Shown here: positions 1 through 12,482 of the stretch, one piece after another
Layout of the letters: every line of letters begins with the position of its first letter
Position numbering within the stretch: position 1 is the first letter of the stretch
DNA from: Apiotrichum sp. Y4204
Lineage: Eukaryota; Basidiomycota; Tremellomycetes; Trichosporonales; Trichosporonaceae
Assembly (NCBI GenBank): GCA_025531455.1
Contig: JAMYHL010000004.1
Location: 558,001-622,000 of the forward strand
DNA length: 64,000 nucleotides
Direction: 5' to 3'
The notes under the pieces: model-generated
Seen by the model: only the letters and a program-made list of their open reading frames with translations
Databases searched by the model: none
What the model was told of the DNA's origin: nothing
Program-made: the position numbers and the translations under genes

Positions 1-2068
1 TGGTTAACCCTGCCGATTCCCGCTCGCCCGTCATCGAGGCATCGCAAAACTCCTTCTCTGATCACATGCTTGCCTCGATGGGATTAGGGCCACAAGGGCA
101 GGCACTCCGGAATACCGGCAGTAACAACGGCGGCACAAGCACTCCGCAACCCGTTTCCGCATTCGACCTCGAGGCCATGTTGCAGCAACAGAACAGTCTC
201 GACAACCTGTTCTCTTGGCTCCCCGAAGCGGAGAACAGCCATCTCATGCCATCCTCAGCAGCACCATCCGATCTCCTTGTACCGGGAAGCGAAATGATGG
301 GCTTGTCGGGTGCGCCGGCTGTCAAGCGCGAGAGTCTCCCTCCTGGCACACCGCTTTCTCCCGTCAAACGTCCGCTGTCCCCCGAATCTGACGGATCGCC
401 GCAGGCACCACCACCGAAGAAGGGCAAGCCGCGCGGTGAGAAGAAGATTGTCATCGAGCAGCATGCGGCCTGCAAGACTTGTGGCAAAGCCGTCGCACGT
501 GTTCTCCTGCGCGCGCCCAAGACAGCAATTCCCACGCCAATTTCTGTGGAGTTTCGCTGCCCAGACTGCACGGGCGTGCACCAACCACCAGCTGCCGACC
601 CTCACGGCGCCGCCGGCTCATCGATTGGCTCGACCGAGGCCCGGAAGCGCATGCGCACCGCCATGGAGGACGACGACCTTGTCTCGGAGGAGCCCGCATC
701 GCGCAGATGTTTCTGCGACGTCTGTCAGCGCGTCGTCGCCTGTGGACAGGTTGTCGGTGGTCCCGAGCGCAGTGCACTCGGTAACATGGCGGAAATCATA
801 TGTGCATCCTGCGACAGCAAGTACCAGAGGTACGTGCCCTTGGCATATCGAGTAACGGTGGCTGAAGCTGACCTCTCAGGTGTACCGACTGCGGCGGTGG
901 CGGCGGCCCGCGCGTTGGCATTGGCAAGTGGCGACTCAAGCAAGTGTTCCAGCCTGGCCGCAAGACGTGTAGCCTCTCGCATAGCCGTCTCGGTGATCGC
1001 CCTCGCGAGATCGGTGTGCATGTCACGCCGACCGACTTTACCCCCGAACAGCTCAAGGAGGTCATATCCCGGTGCAAGGCTTTGTGGACGGAAAAGACGC
1101 TCAGCCGACTTGCTGTTCCCGAAATGCTGGAGTGAGTGTTACCAGTGCTTCACGTGTTGACCTATCAGAATCGATTTGCCACCGGGCATGGTGAATCCGC
1201 TGCGCAACTACTCCGACGTGGACGACATTGTCAACCGCTGTTGGCCATCACGTGAAGCGATGATCCGCGCCGATGGAGTGGATCGCAACCGCTTCAAGCG
1301 CTTGCTCGGTCTAACATGGGCGCACTCCAGACCCCGGCGGACGGTTCGCACGGTGGACATTGAGGAAGAATATGCGCGCAATGTGGATAATGGCGACGAC
1401 GATGAAATGAGCACTGTCCTCGCGAATGTTAAGCGAAGTGAGTGCACACACATAACTCCGTGCTGTGCTAACGATTAGCGAACGTTGTCATTCCGGCAGG
1501 CTCGGAGCTGATCGGCATGTGGGGCGGTGAATGGGACATGCTCCACGGCTCGCTGCTCGTCTCAACCCTTATTCCCTTCGAGGGCACCGATGGCGAAGAT
1601 ACATCTGCGCTGTCTGTCGGCGAGCTCATCTCCAAAGTGCAGCAGGAGCACCTTAAACTCAATCAACTCGCCATGGCCGAAGCCCACCGACTGGGCCGTG
1701 AGGCACAGCTCATCAGGCCGTGCGAGCATCTCTGGGTCGTATCTGGTGGCTCGATGCCGTTGATAAGGGAGCGTATGGCGGACATCCTAGTGCGCAAACG
1801 CTCGTTTGTGCACGTCGAGGAGTACCTTACTCGTCATCCCGACTTCCTCGAGGCGCTCAAGGCTCGTCCCGTCGGACTTCATCCCGATATACACCGTCCC
1901 ATGCCACACCAGCTTACGGACGATAATACCCAGCCCCCGCAGCCACTCATCCTTGTCCGTTGGCTCGGGAAGGACTTCGACGCGCAACGTATTCTGGAGA
2001 TCAAGCAGAAGGAGTTTGGAGGTGGAAAGGTCAAAGGAAAACCCAAGAAGGCTACAAAGGGAAAGTAG
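1..2068 (+). CDS. Cys-rich protein of unknown function, 5'-truncated by the window edge
   Basis: The frame is open from base 3, so the true start lies upstream. Exons 3-829, 880-1131, 1169-1437 and 1500-2068 join in frame to 638 visible residues. The N-terminal third is low-complexity with Ser-Pro sites and a basic patch (about residues 105-145). From about residue 157 come paired cysteines (CKTCGK, RCPDC, CFCDVC, ICASC), then the spliced stretch CTDCGGGGG followed by a basic segment ending GRKTCSLSH. The C-terminal half is globular and ends in a lysine-rich tail (KGKPKKATKGK). The cysteine pairs suggest zinc binding and the Ser-Pro/basic region suggests a nuclear protein; both are inferences. 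I do not recognise the family. Confidence 0.8.
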
Positions 2069-3098
2069 TGGCATTATGTGTATCAGGCAACCGAGACCGT
2101 GGACCAATGCTGGTCGACGACATATACCCATTACAAACTTGGAGAGGTCGACTGGAAGGAAGGAGGGATCGGAAGGGAGTTTCTTTATTGTCACTGAAGC
2201 ACGAATCAAATCTCTATGTCTTAGTTTCGTTTCTGTGTAGCGTGGCAACCTTTGCCCTGTCATGATGGATGTTCCGGATGTATGCATAGACCTCTAGATA
2301 TGAGAAGCTTGCCCATTACCCAGCGTGGACTACTACGCCTAGGGACGGAGAAGGTTGTTCAAGTCGGAGATGGGCCCGGGAACAAGACGTTGATCCGCTG
2401 TTTCCAACCTTAATTGGTCCATGCGCAGCGGCGGTACAAACAGTGCACCTCAAACGCAACATGGCCTGCACTTCGATAACCACCACTTCGATACCTCGAT
2501 ACCCATTGTTTTGGATGAACAAACTCTCAGGCAGAATTACTGCCAGGCTGTGTGCACATAAACAGTGCTATGCACAATGTTGCATACGATTACTAGGCAA
2601 CGACACTGGTGCTGTGGAGGGCAGGACTCGCGTTGATCTGTGGTGGACCGCCGGAGTGGAGGTGGCGGTGGCGATGATCGTGATGAGAGCGGTATATAGT
2701 ATGATGCGATGTGACAGGGGCTGCGGAAACTGCGCTGCGAGCTGTGATCGTGTTAAAGTTACGTAAAGAGGCTCTCCCTTGTCCACCCGGCCACCCTCGT
2801 CATCGTCAGAACAAAGCTGGAGCCAGCCTGGCTTCCGCGCGCCACTTGAACCCCCTGGAGGGCCAGGAGGCCGTGCAATGCCAGTCATTCCCCTCCCCCC
2901 CCCATCTAGGCATCTAGAGCTTGTCCCCGTCATCGTCACGTTGCATTGCGTCTCGAACAGTTAGCTACCAACTCCCTCTTCCGTCTCTCGTTCTCGACGC
3001 TTTTCTTGCAATCGGTCCATATCCATCCCCTCCCAGCCCACATCTACCCTCTACACATCTCACCTCCTCTCACACTCCTCCCCCGCTCTCACACCACC
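2069..3098. other. Intergenic region upstream of HSE1
   Basis: No convincing coding sequence. The last 150 bases before the HSE1 start are pyrimidine-rich (C/T runs), as is usual for promoters and 5' leaders here; the rest is 3' flank of the preceding gene. Confidence 0.6.
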
Positions 3099-5671
3099 AT
3101 GTTCGCCGGGACGGTCAACCCGTACGAGGAGCTCGTCAGTGAGTGTCCATAAGCGGCCGAGGGAACTCTGGGACACTCCAGATGGTCGATACCATCAACT
3201 GTGGGATTGTTTCGACACACCACCGAGGTCTGACGGAGAAATCGTTCTTCATTGCATCTCTTCCATTATCATGTATTGGAATTCGCTTGCGGCTGTGGCG
3301 GAGTACCACGCCTGCTCGTGCTTCAACCACGTTCCCAGTCCTTCCTTGGCCTGACTACCGTTGCGCTCCAGGCTGACCCCTCAGACAAAGCCACGGATGA
3401 AAACCTCGCGACCGCGGACTGGGACACCAACCTTCAGATCACCGACAAGGTCTCCGAGGACACTGCAGATGGGTGAGTGCGATTGGAGAATGTGGAATGC
3501 GGACGTGGGCTGGGAGAGGTTGCTCTGAGGGTGGCGGCGACACACATTAAAGTCTTGACGACACAGCCTGCGACGACGGTTGTGCATTCTGGCTTTGATT
3601 TCATGCGCTACTCGATGCAGTACTGAGGCCGCTATCCACTCCAATCTCAGCATTGATATCCCATGACACTCTGATCTAACCCGCAGTGCTCGCGATGTTG
3701 TACAGGCGCTTGCCAAGCGCCTGATGCACCGCAACCCCAATGTGCAGCTGTATGCACTCGAGTTGGCAAACGCGCTGGCACAGAACTGCGGAAAAACTGT
3801 GCATGCCGAGCTTAGCAGCCGTAACTGGACCCAGGCGCTGACTCGCTTGGTCCTCGACAAGGTGAGTACTTGTGCTTGGCCACAGATAGTACGAGGAGAG
3901 CGGACGTTCTATACTCGCATCATGGTCGCTTAGGCATACATTCTGCCGTCGATAATAACTCATTTACAGTCCACATCTCCCGCTGTCCAGAAACAGGCCC
4001 TCAAGTACATTCACGATTGGGCGAGGCAGTTCGAGGAGTCTGGTGACCCAAACCTCTCCCTCATGGGCGAGCTGTACGATAAGCTCCGTGCTCAGAGTAG
4101 GTCGAGGCTACTTTGTGCCGCAAATCTGACATTCAAGATCTGCAGTTTGAGGAACCTGATACTGCTCCGGAGCAGAACGACGAAGTTCGCCGCCGCGCCG
4201 AGGAGGAGGAGCTCGCCCGTGCCATCGAGATCTCGAAGCGCGACAAGGGTGGATGGGGAACTGCCGGACGTGTCGGGCAAGGCGGTGCAGGGTCGTCGTC
4301 GGGTGGTGCGGGCTCCTCAGCACAGGCTCAGCAGCAGCAAAGTGCGCCGTCGTACCAGCAACAGCAACCGCAACAGCCAGCCTACCAGCCCGCATACAAC
4401 CAGCCGCCCCCAGCTGCGGCTCCTGCTGAAGCCGCTCCCGTCGACATCAACACTGCCAGCCGCGTGCGCGCCCTCTACACCTTCGAGTCTACAGAGTTTG
4501 GAGAGTTGAGCTTCCAGCGTGGAGACGTTATCAAAGTCCTTGACCGAGGATTCAAGGAGTGGTGGCGTGGCGCGGCGCACGGCAAGATTGGTATCTTCCC
4601 CGTCGTTTATGTTGAGGCTCTCCCTGAGCCGACTGCCCAAGAGCTTCAGGAGGAGGCGCAAAGGGAGTCGCGCCTGTTTGCGTCGCTTGGCATGGTCGAG
4701 CAGCTCCTTTCCGCCCTCAAGCAGGTGGACCCTGCACGCGGCGACCGCGTCGAGGACCATGCCGACATACAGGAGCTGTATCAGTCCAGCGTCGCGCTCC
4801 AGCCTGAGATCACCGCTCTTCTTAAGAAGTACTCCGACCACAAGGCAGAACTTGAGCACATGAACCAGAACTTCATTCGCGCTATGTCGCAGTACGACAA
4901 GCTCAGGCGTGGTGTCGCGCCGGGCCAACAGCAGCCACCCCGTGAGTACATGTTTTGTAGTTGTTGTCTGACAATTCAGAGCCGTATGGCTACCAACACA
5001 CGCCTCAAGGCAGCCAGGACCAGTACGCTCAGCAGCCGCCTCCTCAGGATCAGTACGCACAGCAGCACCCTCAGCAGCAGCCGCCTCCAGCTCAGGATCA
5101 GTATGGCCAGCACCCTCCTTACCAGCAACAACCCCCTCAGCAGCAACAGCAGCAGCAGTACCCCCAATCTTATGAGCAGCACCAGGAGCAGCCTTACCCG
5201 GCCCAGCCGCCTGCCTTCCCTACCCCCACACCGGCAGAAGCACCCCATGCCCAGGGTCCTCCCGCTCCTGGCCAACACTACTACCAGCAACCGACGCAGC
5301 ACACTGGGTCGCAGGCGAGTCTTGGACGCCAGCCGAGCGGCGCGCCCAGCTACCCTCCATCTTCTCCGCCGCGGCAGGCAACTAACCCTGGGGGTGCCGG
5401 TGTTGGCGCCGGTCCCGACACAGCTGCCGCCGATCACGCCGCCGCATGGGATGCCTATTACCGTGCACGTGGTGAGCAGCCTCCGGTCATTCCCGGCGGA
5501 GCACCAGTCGTTGAGTCGCCCAACCTGATGGGCGCCCCGTCTGGACAGCTGCCTCAGGGACAGCAACCTGCTCAGCAACAGCAGCAGCAACAGGGCGCCT
5601 TCCCGCAGTACGGTGGTTATGGCGTTGACAATGTTGCCGCGGGCATGAACCGGATGACGGTTGGGCAGTAA
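3099..5671 (+). CDS. HSE1: HSE1, ESCRT-0 subunit (VHS-UIM-SH3)
   Basis: Six exons (3099-3138, 3385-3472, 3687-3861, 3970-4096, 4138-4941, 4980-5671) give 641 aa. Hse1 pairs with Vps27 on endosomes to sort ubiquitinated membrane cargo. Visible: a VHS domain from the N-terminus (spliced NKATDEN, then ALELANALAQNCG) to about residue 143; a ubiquitin-interacting motif EEEELARAIEISKRD near 165-178; an SH3 domain at about 250-305 (ALYTFES, EWWRG, GIFPVVYVE); a helical GAT-like region to about 400; and a long Gln/Pro-rich tail. The start follows CACC. The acceptor at 4137 is an AAG, with a CAG 8 nt further on that would break the frame. The domain order is diagnostic. Confidence 0.95.
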
Positions 5672-5963
5672 ACACACCCCCGTTTGGCGACGTTTGCTTT
5701 TATTAGCTAGTACACCTGTTACCCCCTGTGGATCCAGGTGCCCAGAGGCTAGAGGCCAGAGCGACTTGTTGGCCCGTTGATGATAACGATTGTGGATCGA
5801 GAATGTATAAATCTGCTGTGCATGAAAAATGAGTGCGGGGTGGAATTGATGGGATTCAGGACGCGTCGCAGATCGCCGAATACCGGCAGTTGGCACATCC
5901 GGCCGATGTCAGCCCAAACCTCCATCCATCCCCAACATCACACTTCTGCATCACACTATCACG

Positions 5964-7378
5964 ATGCCTCCGACCAAGCTCAGCCCCGCCGCAAAGCGCC
6001 GCGTCGACGATGTACTCGAGACCGCCGTCGCAGGGCGCAACGTCCCTGCCCTGTTTGGCATGGTCGCGACCAAGGATCGCGTGCTGTATGCCGAGTGTCG
6101 CGGCGAGCGCGTTTTCGGGAAGCCGGAGGATGGTGAGGTGAAGTTTGATCACAGTGAGTTTGGAAAAGAGCTGGGATAAAAAAAGGGCCCAAGTGGAAAT
6201 GAGGAGGAACCGAGAGTGGCCAAACATCACACCACGAACCGACACTGACATGCTCAAGCACTCCAGCTCTTCTCGATGACCAAGCTCGCGACCTCGATCG
6301 CGGCGCTGCAGCTCGCCGAGCAGGGTCTCGTGTCCTTTGACGACCCAGAGATAATCCGGAAGCATCTCCCAGAACTGTGCCGGCAGCCGATCCTGGAAGA
6401 CATCAAGGAGGACGGGAGCGAGGTGCTGCGCGCGCGCACGCGGCCGCTCACACTCCGGCACCTGCTGACACACACCTCGGGGCTGGCATACGACTTCTCC
6501 CACCCGCTCCAAATGCAGTGGACCGCGAAGCACCGGCACCGCGGGGTTCTCGCGCCACATGCGGGTGTGCAGAACATCTGCACGCCGCTCCTCTTCGAGC
6601 CGGGGACGGACTTTGCGTACTCGCCCGCGTCCGATTGGGTTGGCTTGCTGGTCGAACGCGTGTCGGGCCTCAAGCTTGGCGAATACTTTGACAAACACAT
6701 CTTTGCCCCGCTAGGGATCAAGAGCGAAGACCTCACGTTTTATCCCACCGAGAACATCCGGTCTAGGCTCATGCACATGACCGGCAGGACGGACGGGGGT
6801 ACGGGCAGCGTCGTGCTGTCTCGGGGCTGGCGGCCAATCGCGAAGATGGACCCCGCAATGATCGGCCTGCACTCGGGCGGCGCGGGGCTCCTCGGCACAT
6901 TGAAAGAGTACATGACGCTGCTGCAGGGCGTGCTGGCGTGCGAGCGGGCCGGAAGCATTCTCTCTTCCGAAAGCTTCAAGCTCCTCTTCTCGTCGGGCAT
7001 GCCGGAACCGGAGAACATGGCATCAGGCCTCGGCACGATTATGCAGCTCCTCGGAGACGACGTTCCCGTGTTTACCTCGGGTGACGGGGTGGCGCACAGC
7101 CTCGGGATGATGGTCACGAAGGCCGACTCGCCGTACGGTCGTCGGAGCGGGACTGGGTTCTGGTCTGGCGCCGCGCAGACGCATTTCTGGATCGACCCCA
7201 AGACGGGGATTGTGGTGCGTACTGTTCTGGGAGGTGTGCGTGGCGTACTTTGCTAACAGAGTAGGGTATTTTTGCGACGCAGATTCTCGACATGGCGCCG
7301 CGCGCATTCTACGAGGTGTACAATCGGTTCGAGCGGGCAGTGTACGATGCTATCGAGGTGCCCCCGGCTGCGCTGTAG
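5964..7378 (+). CDS. Serine hydrolase of the beta-lactamase/family VIII esterase fold
   Basis: Exons 5964-6153, 6259-7214 and 7265-7378 give 419 aa. The S-x-x-K nucleophile motif is SMTK, formed just after intron 1; it is followed by LTLRHLLTHTSG, a YSPASDW segment that may stand for the Tyr motif, HSGGAGL, and a C-terminal WIDPKTGIVGIF strand interrupted by intron 2. This layout fits class C beta-lactamase-like esterases and transesterases, which act on small esters or lactones; nothing indicates antibiotic hydrolysis. No signal peptide is seen, so it is probably cytosolic. Intron 1 uses an AAG acceptor (6258) ahead of an out-of-frame CAG. Substrate unknown. Confidence 0.88.
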
Positions 7379-8443
7379 TGTGGCAATGTATTAGTACAGT
7401 AGAACACGCGGGATTTACTATTGCCGCACGCCATCGTGGCTTGACAGTCGCTTGTATCACCCGTCACAGTCGTGGTGCAACAGGACCGCTGTTCACACTT
7501 CGTCTGACTCGCGACGACAGACGATGATCCAAGTGGATCATAACTTCTGACATCAGCCAAAGTGCCAACCGCCATACCGAGACCGAGGATCTCTAACCAG
7601 AGCACTTCGTGATTTGCCGTTGCCACTTGGACCACAAGACGACCTTCGCAGAGCATTCACAAACGAGACACTTTTCAAGATCGCACACAAGGTTCCATCT
7701 CTTTCCTCGGCGAGCGCGCTGCATGTACAGTGATGTGCCCGGGAATGGGTGGGGGCCCTGCAATCCACGCACAACCGTCAAAAAGACAAAGTCATAGTTA
7801 GCATCAGTCAAGATCTGGAGATATGGGTGTCCCGGACCCCCAGCTGATGTGAGGAGTCTCTGAGTTATCGCACCCCAGTGGGAGGAGTGGTTATCAGCTT
7901 GGGTGATTGGCACTAGTGGCGTCAACATGGAGTGATTTATCAGCAGAATTCACCGATCGGCGTTGTCGCGGCCATCTCTTCCCTCCCGCCTTTCCCATCC
8001 GCCGGTCATGACCGTGTCGCTGGTCCGATGACCACCACCTCATGCAGAGAGACCGGAGTTCCGGGAATCTCTGTTCTGTGACGGCAAGCGAGCAAACAGA
8101 GGTCTGCAGAGAAGGCCGATACCCTTGCCTGTCTCAACCGCCCGTGTTGTTCTGGTACTCGGCGCGTACTCGGCGCGTATGATATGGGTGGAGTGGGTCT
8201 CGGCATTCAAGGGACCTGCCGCGGTCCGGACGTGCCGAGTCCGGCCCGAGGTGAGTCGCTATTTTCACCCTGGCCGTCTTGGAGTTGCCCATCTGTTGCC
8301 ATCGAGTCGGGACAGTCCGATGCAACTGCAAAACGTTTGACTTTTTAGCCATTCACACCATTGTCTCTTGCTCGTCGTCAGTGGCGAAACGGAAATATCA
8401 CCACCACCGCCATCATTCCTCGACCTTTCGAGCCCTACCCACC
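7379..8443. other. Intergenic region upstream of the MFS gene
   Basis: About 1.06 kb without a supportable gene. It contains a short tandem duplication of an 11-base unit near 8157-8180 (TACTCGGCGCG twice). The last 100 bases are C/T-rich, as expected for a leader. Confidence 0.55.
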
Positions 8444-10300
8444 ATGAAGTGGGAACCAGAGGACACGGCCGATCCGCGATGTGATCTCGAGGCAGAGGTG
8501 CGCTCGGGCACGCACGCCGTGACGCACTCGGAGCCAGGACGCGGGGAGAAGCTGGAGCCTCCGGAGACTGAGTTGCCGCATTCGCTATGTCTCGAGCGCA
8601 CGCGGTCCGGCACATCCGCACGGCTGGGGCTAACGCTTTCGTCGTCGCGGCCGCATTCGCCGTGTTTGCCAGAATCGCCAGTCAAGGAGAAGGAGGAGCG
8701 GGAGGAGGGGCTGGATGTCGAGGCGACGACGGTCGTAGGAGATGAGGGCGTGCACAAGGAGATGTATGAGGATCCCGGGCTGTGGGGCTGGCTGGATTGC
8801 TTAGGGGTGAGTCCCAGTATAGGGCTGAGCTGATGCCAGACTGTGCTGGTAAACATGATCTGCTGTGAGTTTGGGCATCTCTGGACGTTGATGCCGTGGC
8901 TGACGAGAACCAGATGGTATGACACAATCTGTATGTTTCCTCGACGCGCCAGCGGCTCACCATCGCAGTGGGGCGTCTTCCAACAGTATTACAGCACCCA
9001 TCTCCCGAATTCGAGCGGAATGGCCATCAGCTGGATAGGTGCGATCCAGTTTTGTTTATGCCCGATGCTAGGCTGCATCTCGGGCCCTCTTTTCGACGCC
9101 GGATATCTCAAGCACCTCCTCATCGTAGGAGGGATCCTCTACTCGTTCTGCTTTATGATGGCCTCCATCTCGACAGAGTACTACCAGGTGCTACTGAGTC
9201 ACGGTATCGGCGTCGGGGTGGGAATGGGTCTCATCTTCTCCCCCTCAGTCAGCACATTACAGCACCACTTTGCCCGCAGCAGATACCGTACCCTCGCGTA
9301 CGGATTCCAGGCAAGCGGCAGCGCCATCTCGGGCATCTACTTTCCCATCGTGCTCAACTACCTCCTCCCGGCCGCCGGCTACGGGTGGACTATGCGGTTC
9401 CGTACGTTGTGTGTATCATTTTCGCAGCTGACATCAGTCGGCTTCATTGTCCTCGCGTTCACTGCCTCCGCATTCGTCACGCTCTCGACGACCGTCCCGC
9501 CCCGCGACAAGATTGCCATCCTCAGCCCCGTCGTCTTCCGTAACCCCGCATACGCCATCTACGTCGCGGGCGGGTGCTTTGCCAGTCTAGCGATCTACGC
9601 GCCCCAGTCGTTCGGTGTCACTTACGCAACATATATCGGCGTACCGGTCCACATCGCGAACTATACGTGAGTAATGATCTCATGTGGCAAGGTGGCACTT
9701 GCAACTGTCACCCTTCCCACCCGGTGTTGGCCTTAGAAGTGGTCTGAGCCGTGTCAGATGTCGCGCCACTCTAGCCCCAGATGGCTGCGGCCATTGTCCT
9801 CTTCTCGGAGTGTCAAGTGATTTCTTGTCCGCAGGAACCGCACTAACCGCAGCGTAACCATCGCGAACGGCGTCTCGCTCATCGGCCGTATCCTTCCACT
9901 CTTCTTCGCACAGCGTCTCGGGCCAATCAACGTGCTCATGACTGCGGCCTTTACATCCGGGACGATGCAGATGCTGTGGACTCTGGCCAAGAGCACGGCA
10001 GGGATCCTCGTGTACGAGGCAATGTACGGCATCACCTCGGGCGCGTACGGCGCAAGCCTCAACCCTGGCGCGGCGAGCTTTGCCCCGCACACAAACCAGA
10101 GCGGGCTGTACCTCGGCATGTGCTTTTTCGTGACCTCGTGGTTCTGGTTGGCGGGAACGCCCATCACAGCCCAGCTCATTGACAAGTTTGGATATCTCCC
10201 CGCGAGCATGTTTACCGGCGGCGTGGTGCTCACTGCGGGCGTACTCTTGCTAGTTTCCCGCACGATTCGCGCAAAACAAGTCGGAACGCGGGCCGTCTAG
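8444..10300 (+). CDS. MFS transporter, monocarboxylate-porter type
   Basis: Exons 8444-8806, 8840-8864, 8914-8930, 8969-9401, 9438-9666 and 9835-10300 give 510 aa. The last acceptor could instead be at 9852, giving 504 aa. A long hydrophilic cytosolic N-terminus (about 115 residues, Glu-rich) precedes the membrane core. The micro-exons assemble CYGMTQS-WGVFQQYY, the first-helix signature of fungal MCT-like carriers; later helices include GVGVGMGLIF, FQASGSAISG and NGVSLIGRILP. Such proteins move monocarboxylates or related small acids across the plasma membrane, often without proven transport in fungi. The start is in a good context (CCACCATG). No functional partner gene is adjacent. Confidence 0.88.
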
Positions 10301-10991
10301 CTTACAAATAGGTGTGATCGTGTCGCATTTGTGTGTCCATATTGTAGATCTTGCATAATGCATACGTCGAGATATTGTACTTTTTACCGTAGGCAACGGC
10401 TTCTCCGCGTATTGAGGCGCTGAGCTACCGCCGGCGAATCGGTCAACGCGTCGCGGTTAAGGAGGTCAGAACGTCAGAACCGGCGCTATTTTGGCTCCGC
10501 ACAATTCTCGGCCACACAAGCATATTAAAGACGCCGATCGATGGCCAGAGCATCTTCCGACTCAGAAAAGGCAAACTACTGCGCACGCTTGAGACTGCGC
10601 GAGCTCGCGCACCCGACTGCTGCAGGCTCCAAGCTCCAGAGGCCAGTCGGTTGCCGTTTTGGGACAGATGGTGTCAAGCATTTATCGTCACTCCACTAAA
10701 GCCACGTCGCCACAGTCCACGAGAGACACACTACCCACCGACGCAAGGCACACCAGCGTCATTTCATGCTCATTCCGTGCCATGCATGATAGCGTCGGAC
10801 GCAGATTGTGCCTGGACCACCCGATCGCCCTGAAACCACCACCACCACCGACAGGACCGCGTCGACCACCGTCAGTGGCAGCGTCGGCGGCTACGACGAC
10901 ATGACATCGCCACCACGACCAACACCACCGCCGACGCCGATGCCCACTAGCCGCACCGCCGCGGCCGACGCGTCGCAGGCCCGATGTGCGC
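10301..10991. other. Intergenic region before tRNA-Ser
   Basis: Nearly 700 bases without a supported gene; only short overlapping open frames of poor composition are present. Confidence 0.55.
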
Positions 10992-11105
10992 GGCGTGATG
11001 CCCGAGTGGTTAAGGGGAATGATTAGAATGCGCTCCACGAATCGTGGCTGCGTCCTAGTCCATCATTTGTCGTCAGACGCCAGGGTTCAAATCCCTGTCA
11101 CGCCT
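10992..11105 (+). tRNA. tRNA-Ser(AGA) with intron
   Basis: The acceptor stem GGCGTGA pairs with TCACGCC. The D-arm is CCCGAGTGGTTAAGGGG. The anticodon stem AATGA (11018-11022) pairs with TCATT (11063-11067) around the loop TT-AGA-A, with a 33-base intron at 11029-11061 directly after position 37. A long variable arm (GTC/GAC) and the T-arm CAGGGTTCAAATCCCTG follow. The long variable arm and AGA anticodon identify serine. A T-run at 11108-11112 is a Pol III terminator. Confidence 0.9.
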
Positions 11106-11462
11106 GGTTTTTGTACGGCGCCAGAGGGGAGATGGAGTACAGCGTGCATCGTGATGGTTGGGAGGATGCCGGGGTTGTGTTTAGTTGCTGTGGAGATAAG
11201 AACGGAATGCACGAGTGGTCGAGTGGAGAGGGTGGAGTGGCGGCCGGTGGAGATCGGAGAGTGGCGTGTTCAGTGGCGAGTGGCCAGGTGGTGCAGGTAC
11301 AGAGTGGTGCCAGTGAACGAGCAATGGCCTCGCCTTCCGAGTGCATGTGACGCAACAGACACGCAGTCGGGCAGCGAGCACTTATATCTGAGGAGATTAC
11401 AAGAGGTCCGAGTCCGAGGCTTCTTTTCGTCGAGTCCAGCCGTCTGCCAGCTTTTCTTCGAC

Positions 11463-12094
11463 ATGGGTTCCCTCACCGTCTCGCGCGACCAGGCAATGCA
11501 CCTCGCGCACGCCGCAATGGCCGTGCTCGTCGCGTTCAGCCTCATCAAGCCTGCTGCTGCTGTTGCGCAGGGTCCAGCCGGGTATGGCCCCATCTCGGCC
11601 GACACGGGGACCGCCGACGCGGCATTCACGAGCAGCCTGTACGACGACGGCGACCAGGTCGCATTCTGGATCTTTGTCGCCATGTTCCCCATCCTCGGCG
11701 CCATTGCTATTTTCGTTACTATTGTGAGCAACTTGCAGGATTTTCTCCTCTCACTGTTACTGACAGCCCGCAGCTCATGATCTTCCTCTCGCCGAAACGC
11801 TCGGCCGCCAACGCCGCCAAGATGGAGGAGGGCAAGGGCGACGACGAGTCCGAGCTCGAGATGCCTGCCGAAGACATTGTCGAGGACGAGCGCGAGGAGG
11901 ACGCGTACGGCGCCGTGCCCCGCCTCGAGCTCACGAGCGACATGCCCGCCGAGAAGAACAAGGACTTGCCGCCGCTCCCGATGCCGCCGGCCCCAGCGCC
12001 CGCCCAGTTCCCCAACGGCTTCCACAGCGGGTTTGCAAACCTCCCCGTCGTATCCCCCGCCGTCGAGTGTATCCGCCACGAGCGGCACACTTAG
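11463..12094 (+). CDS. Small two-helix membrane protein, function unknown
   Basis: Exons 11463-11723 and 11774-12094 give 193 aa. A hydrophobic N-terminal segment (about residues 14-37) could be a signal anchor. A second membrane helix (about 67-90, WIFVAMFPILGAIAIF) spans the intron junction. The remaining 100 residues are acidic and then proline-rich (LPPLPMPPAPAPAQ), probably cytosolic. A start 9 codons before the first helix fits a membrane protein. I do not recognise a family; the acidic, proline-rich tail could be a protein-binding region. The neighbouring gene is convergent. Confidence 0.7.
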
Positions 12095-12482
12095 GATGCC
12101 GTCCTCGGCGGCGTCGTCCTCCTCTGATGTGGCCCGCCGGGGTCCTTCGAGCTGTGGTAGTCACAGGCGTTAGTCGTTTAATTAGTCCCAGAGACATGTA
12201 ATTTGCGTTGTACCCGAGGGGAGATGGTTCATTTGGAATATCGAAATGGCACTGAGGCACCGTGGCCTCGAAAGTCTTTGGTCAGAGCTCATGTCCAACG
12301 GACATGCATCCCAAGCCGCTATGGTGTATGTGGTACAAATTATCGTGATCGGATGTGGGGTACTGGTGATGTGAGGGTAATGCCGGGGAATGTGTCGCAA
12401 ACGTGCGGTGTCGTGAGAGGGATCGGAGTTATGTTCGTGAGGTGACATCCAGAGGTCGACATATTAAAAGATTGCTCAGCCG

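Noticed and set aside
5964..7378. Antibiotic-resistance beta-lactamase
   Set aside because: The SMTK motif fits the fold, but fungal members and family VIII esterases share it; no secretion signal or resistance context is present.
10986..11462. Open frame upstream of the small membrane protein that starts inside tRNA-Ser
   Set aside because: It begins within a tRNA gene and crosses its terminator; the ATG at 11463 gives a normal membrane-protein start.
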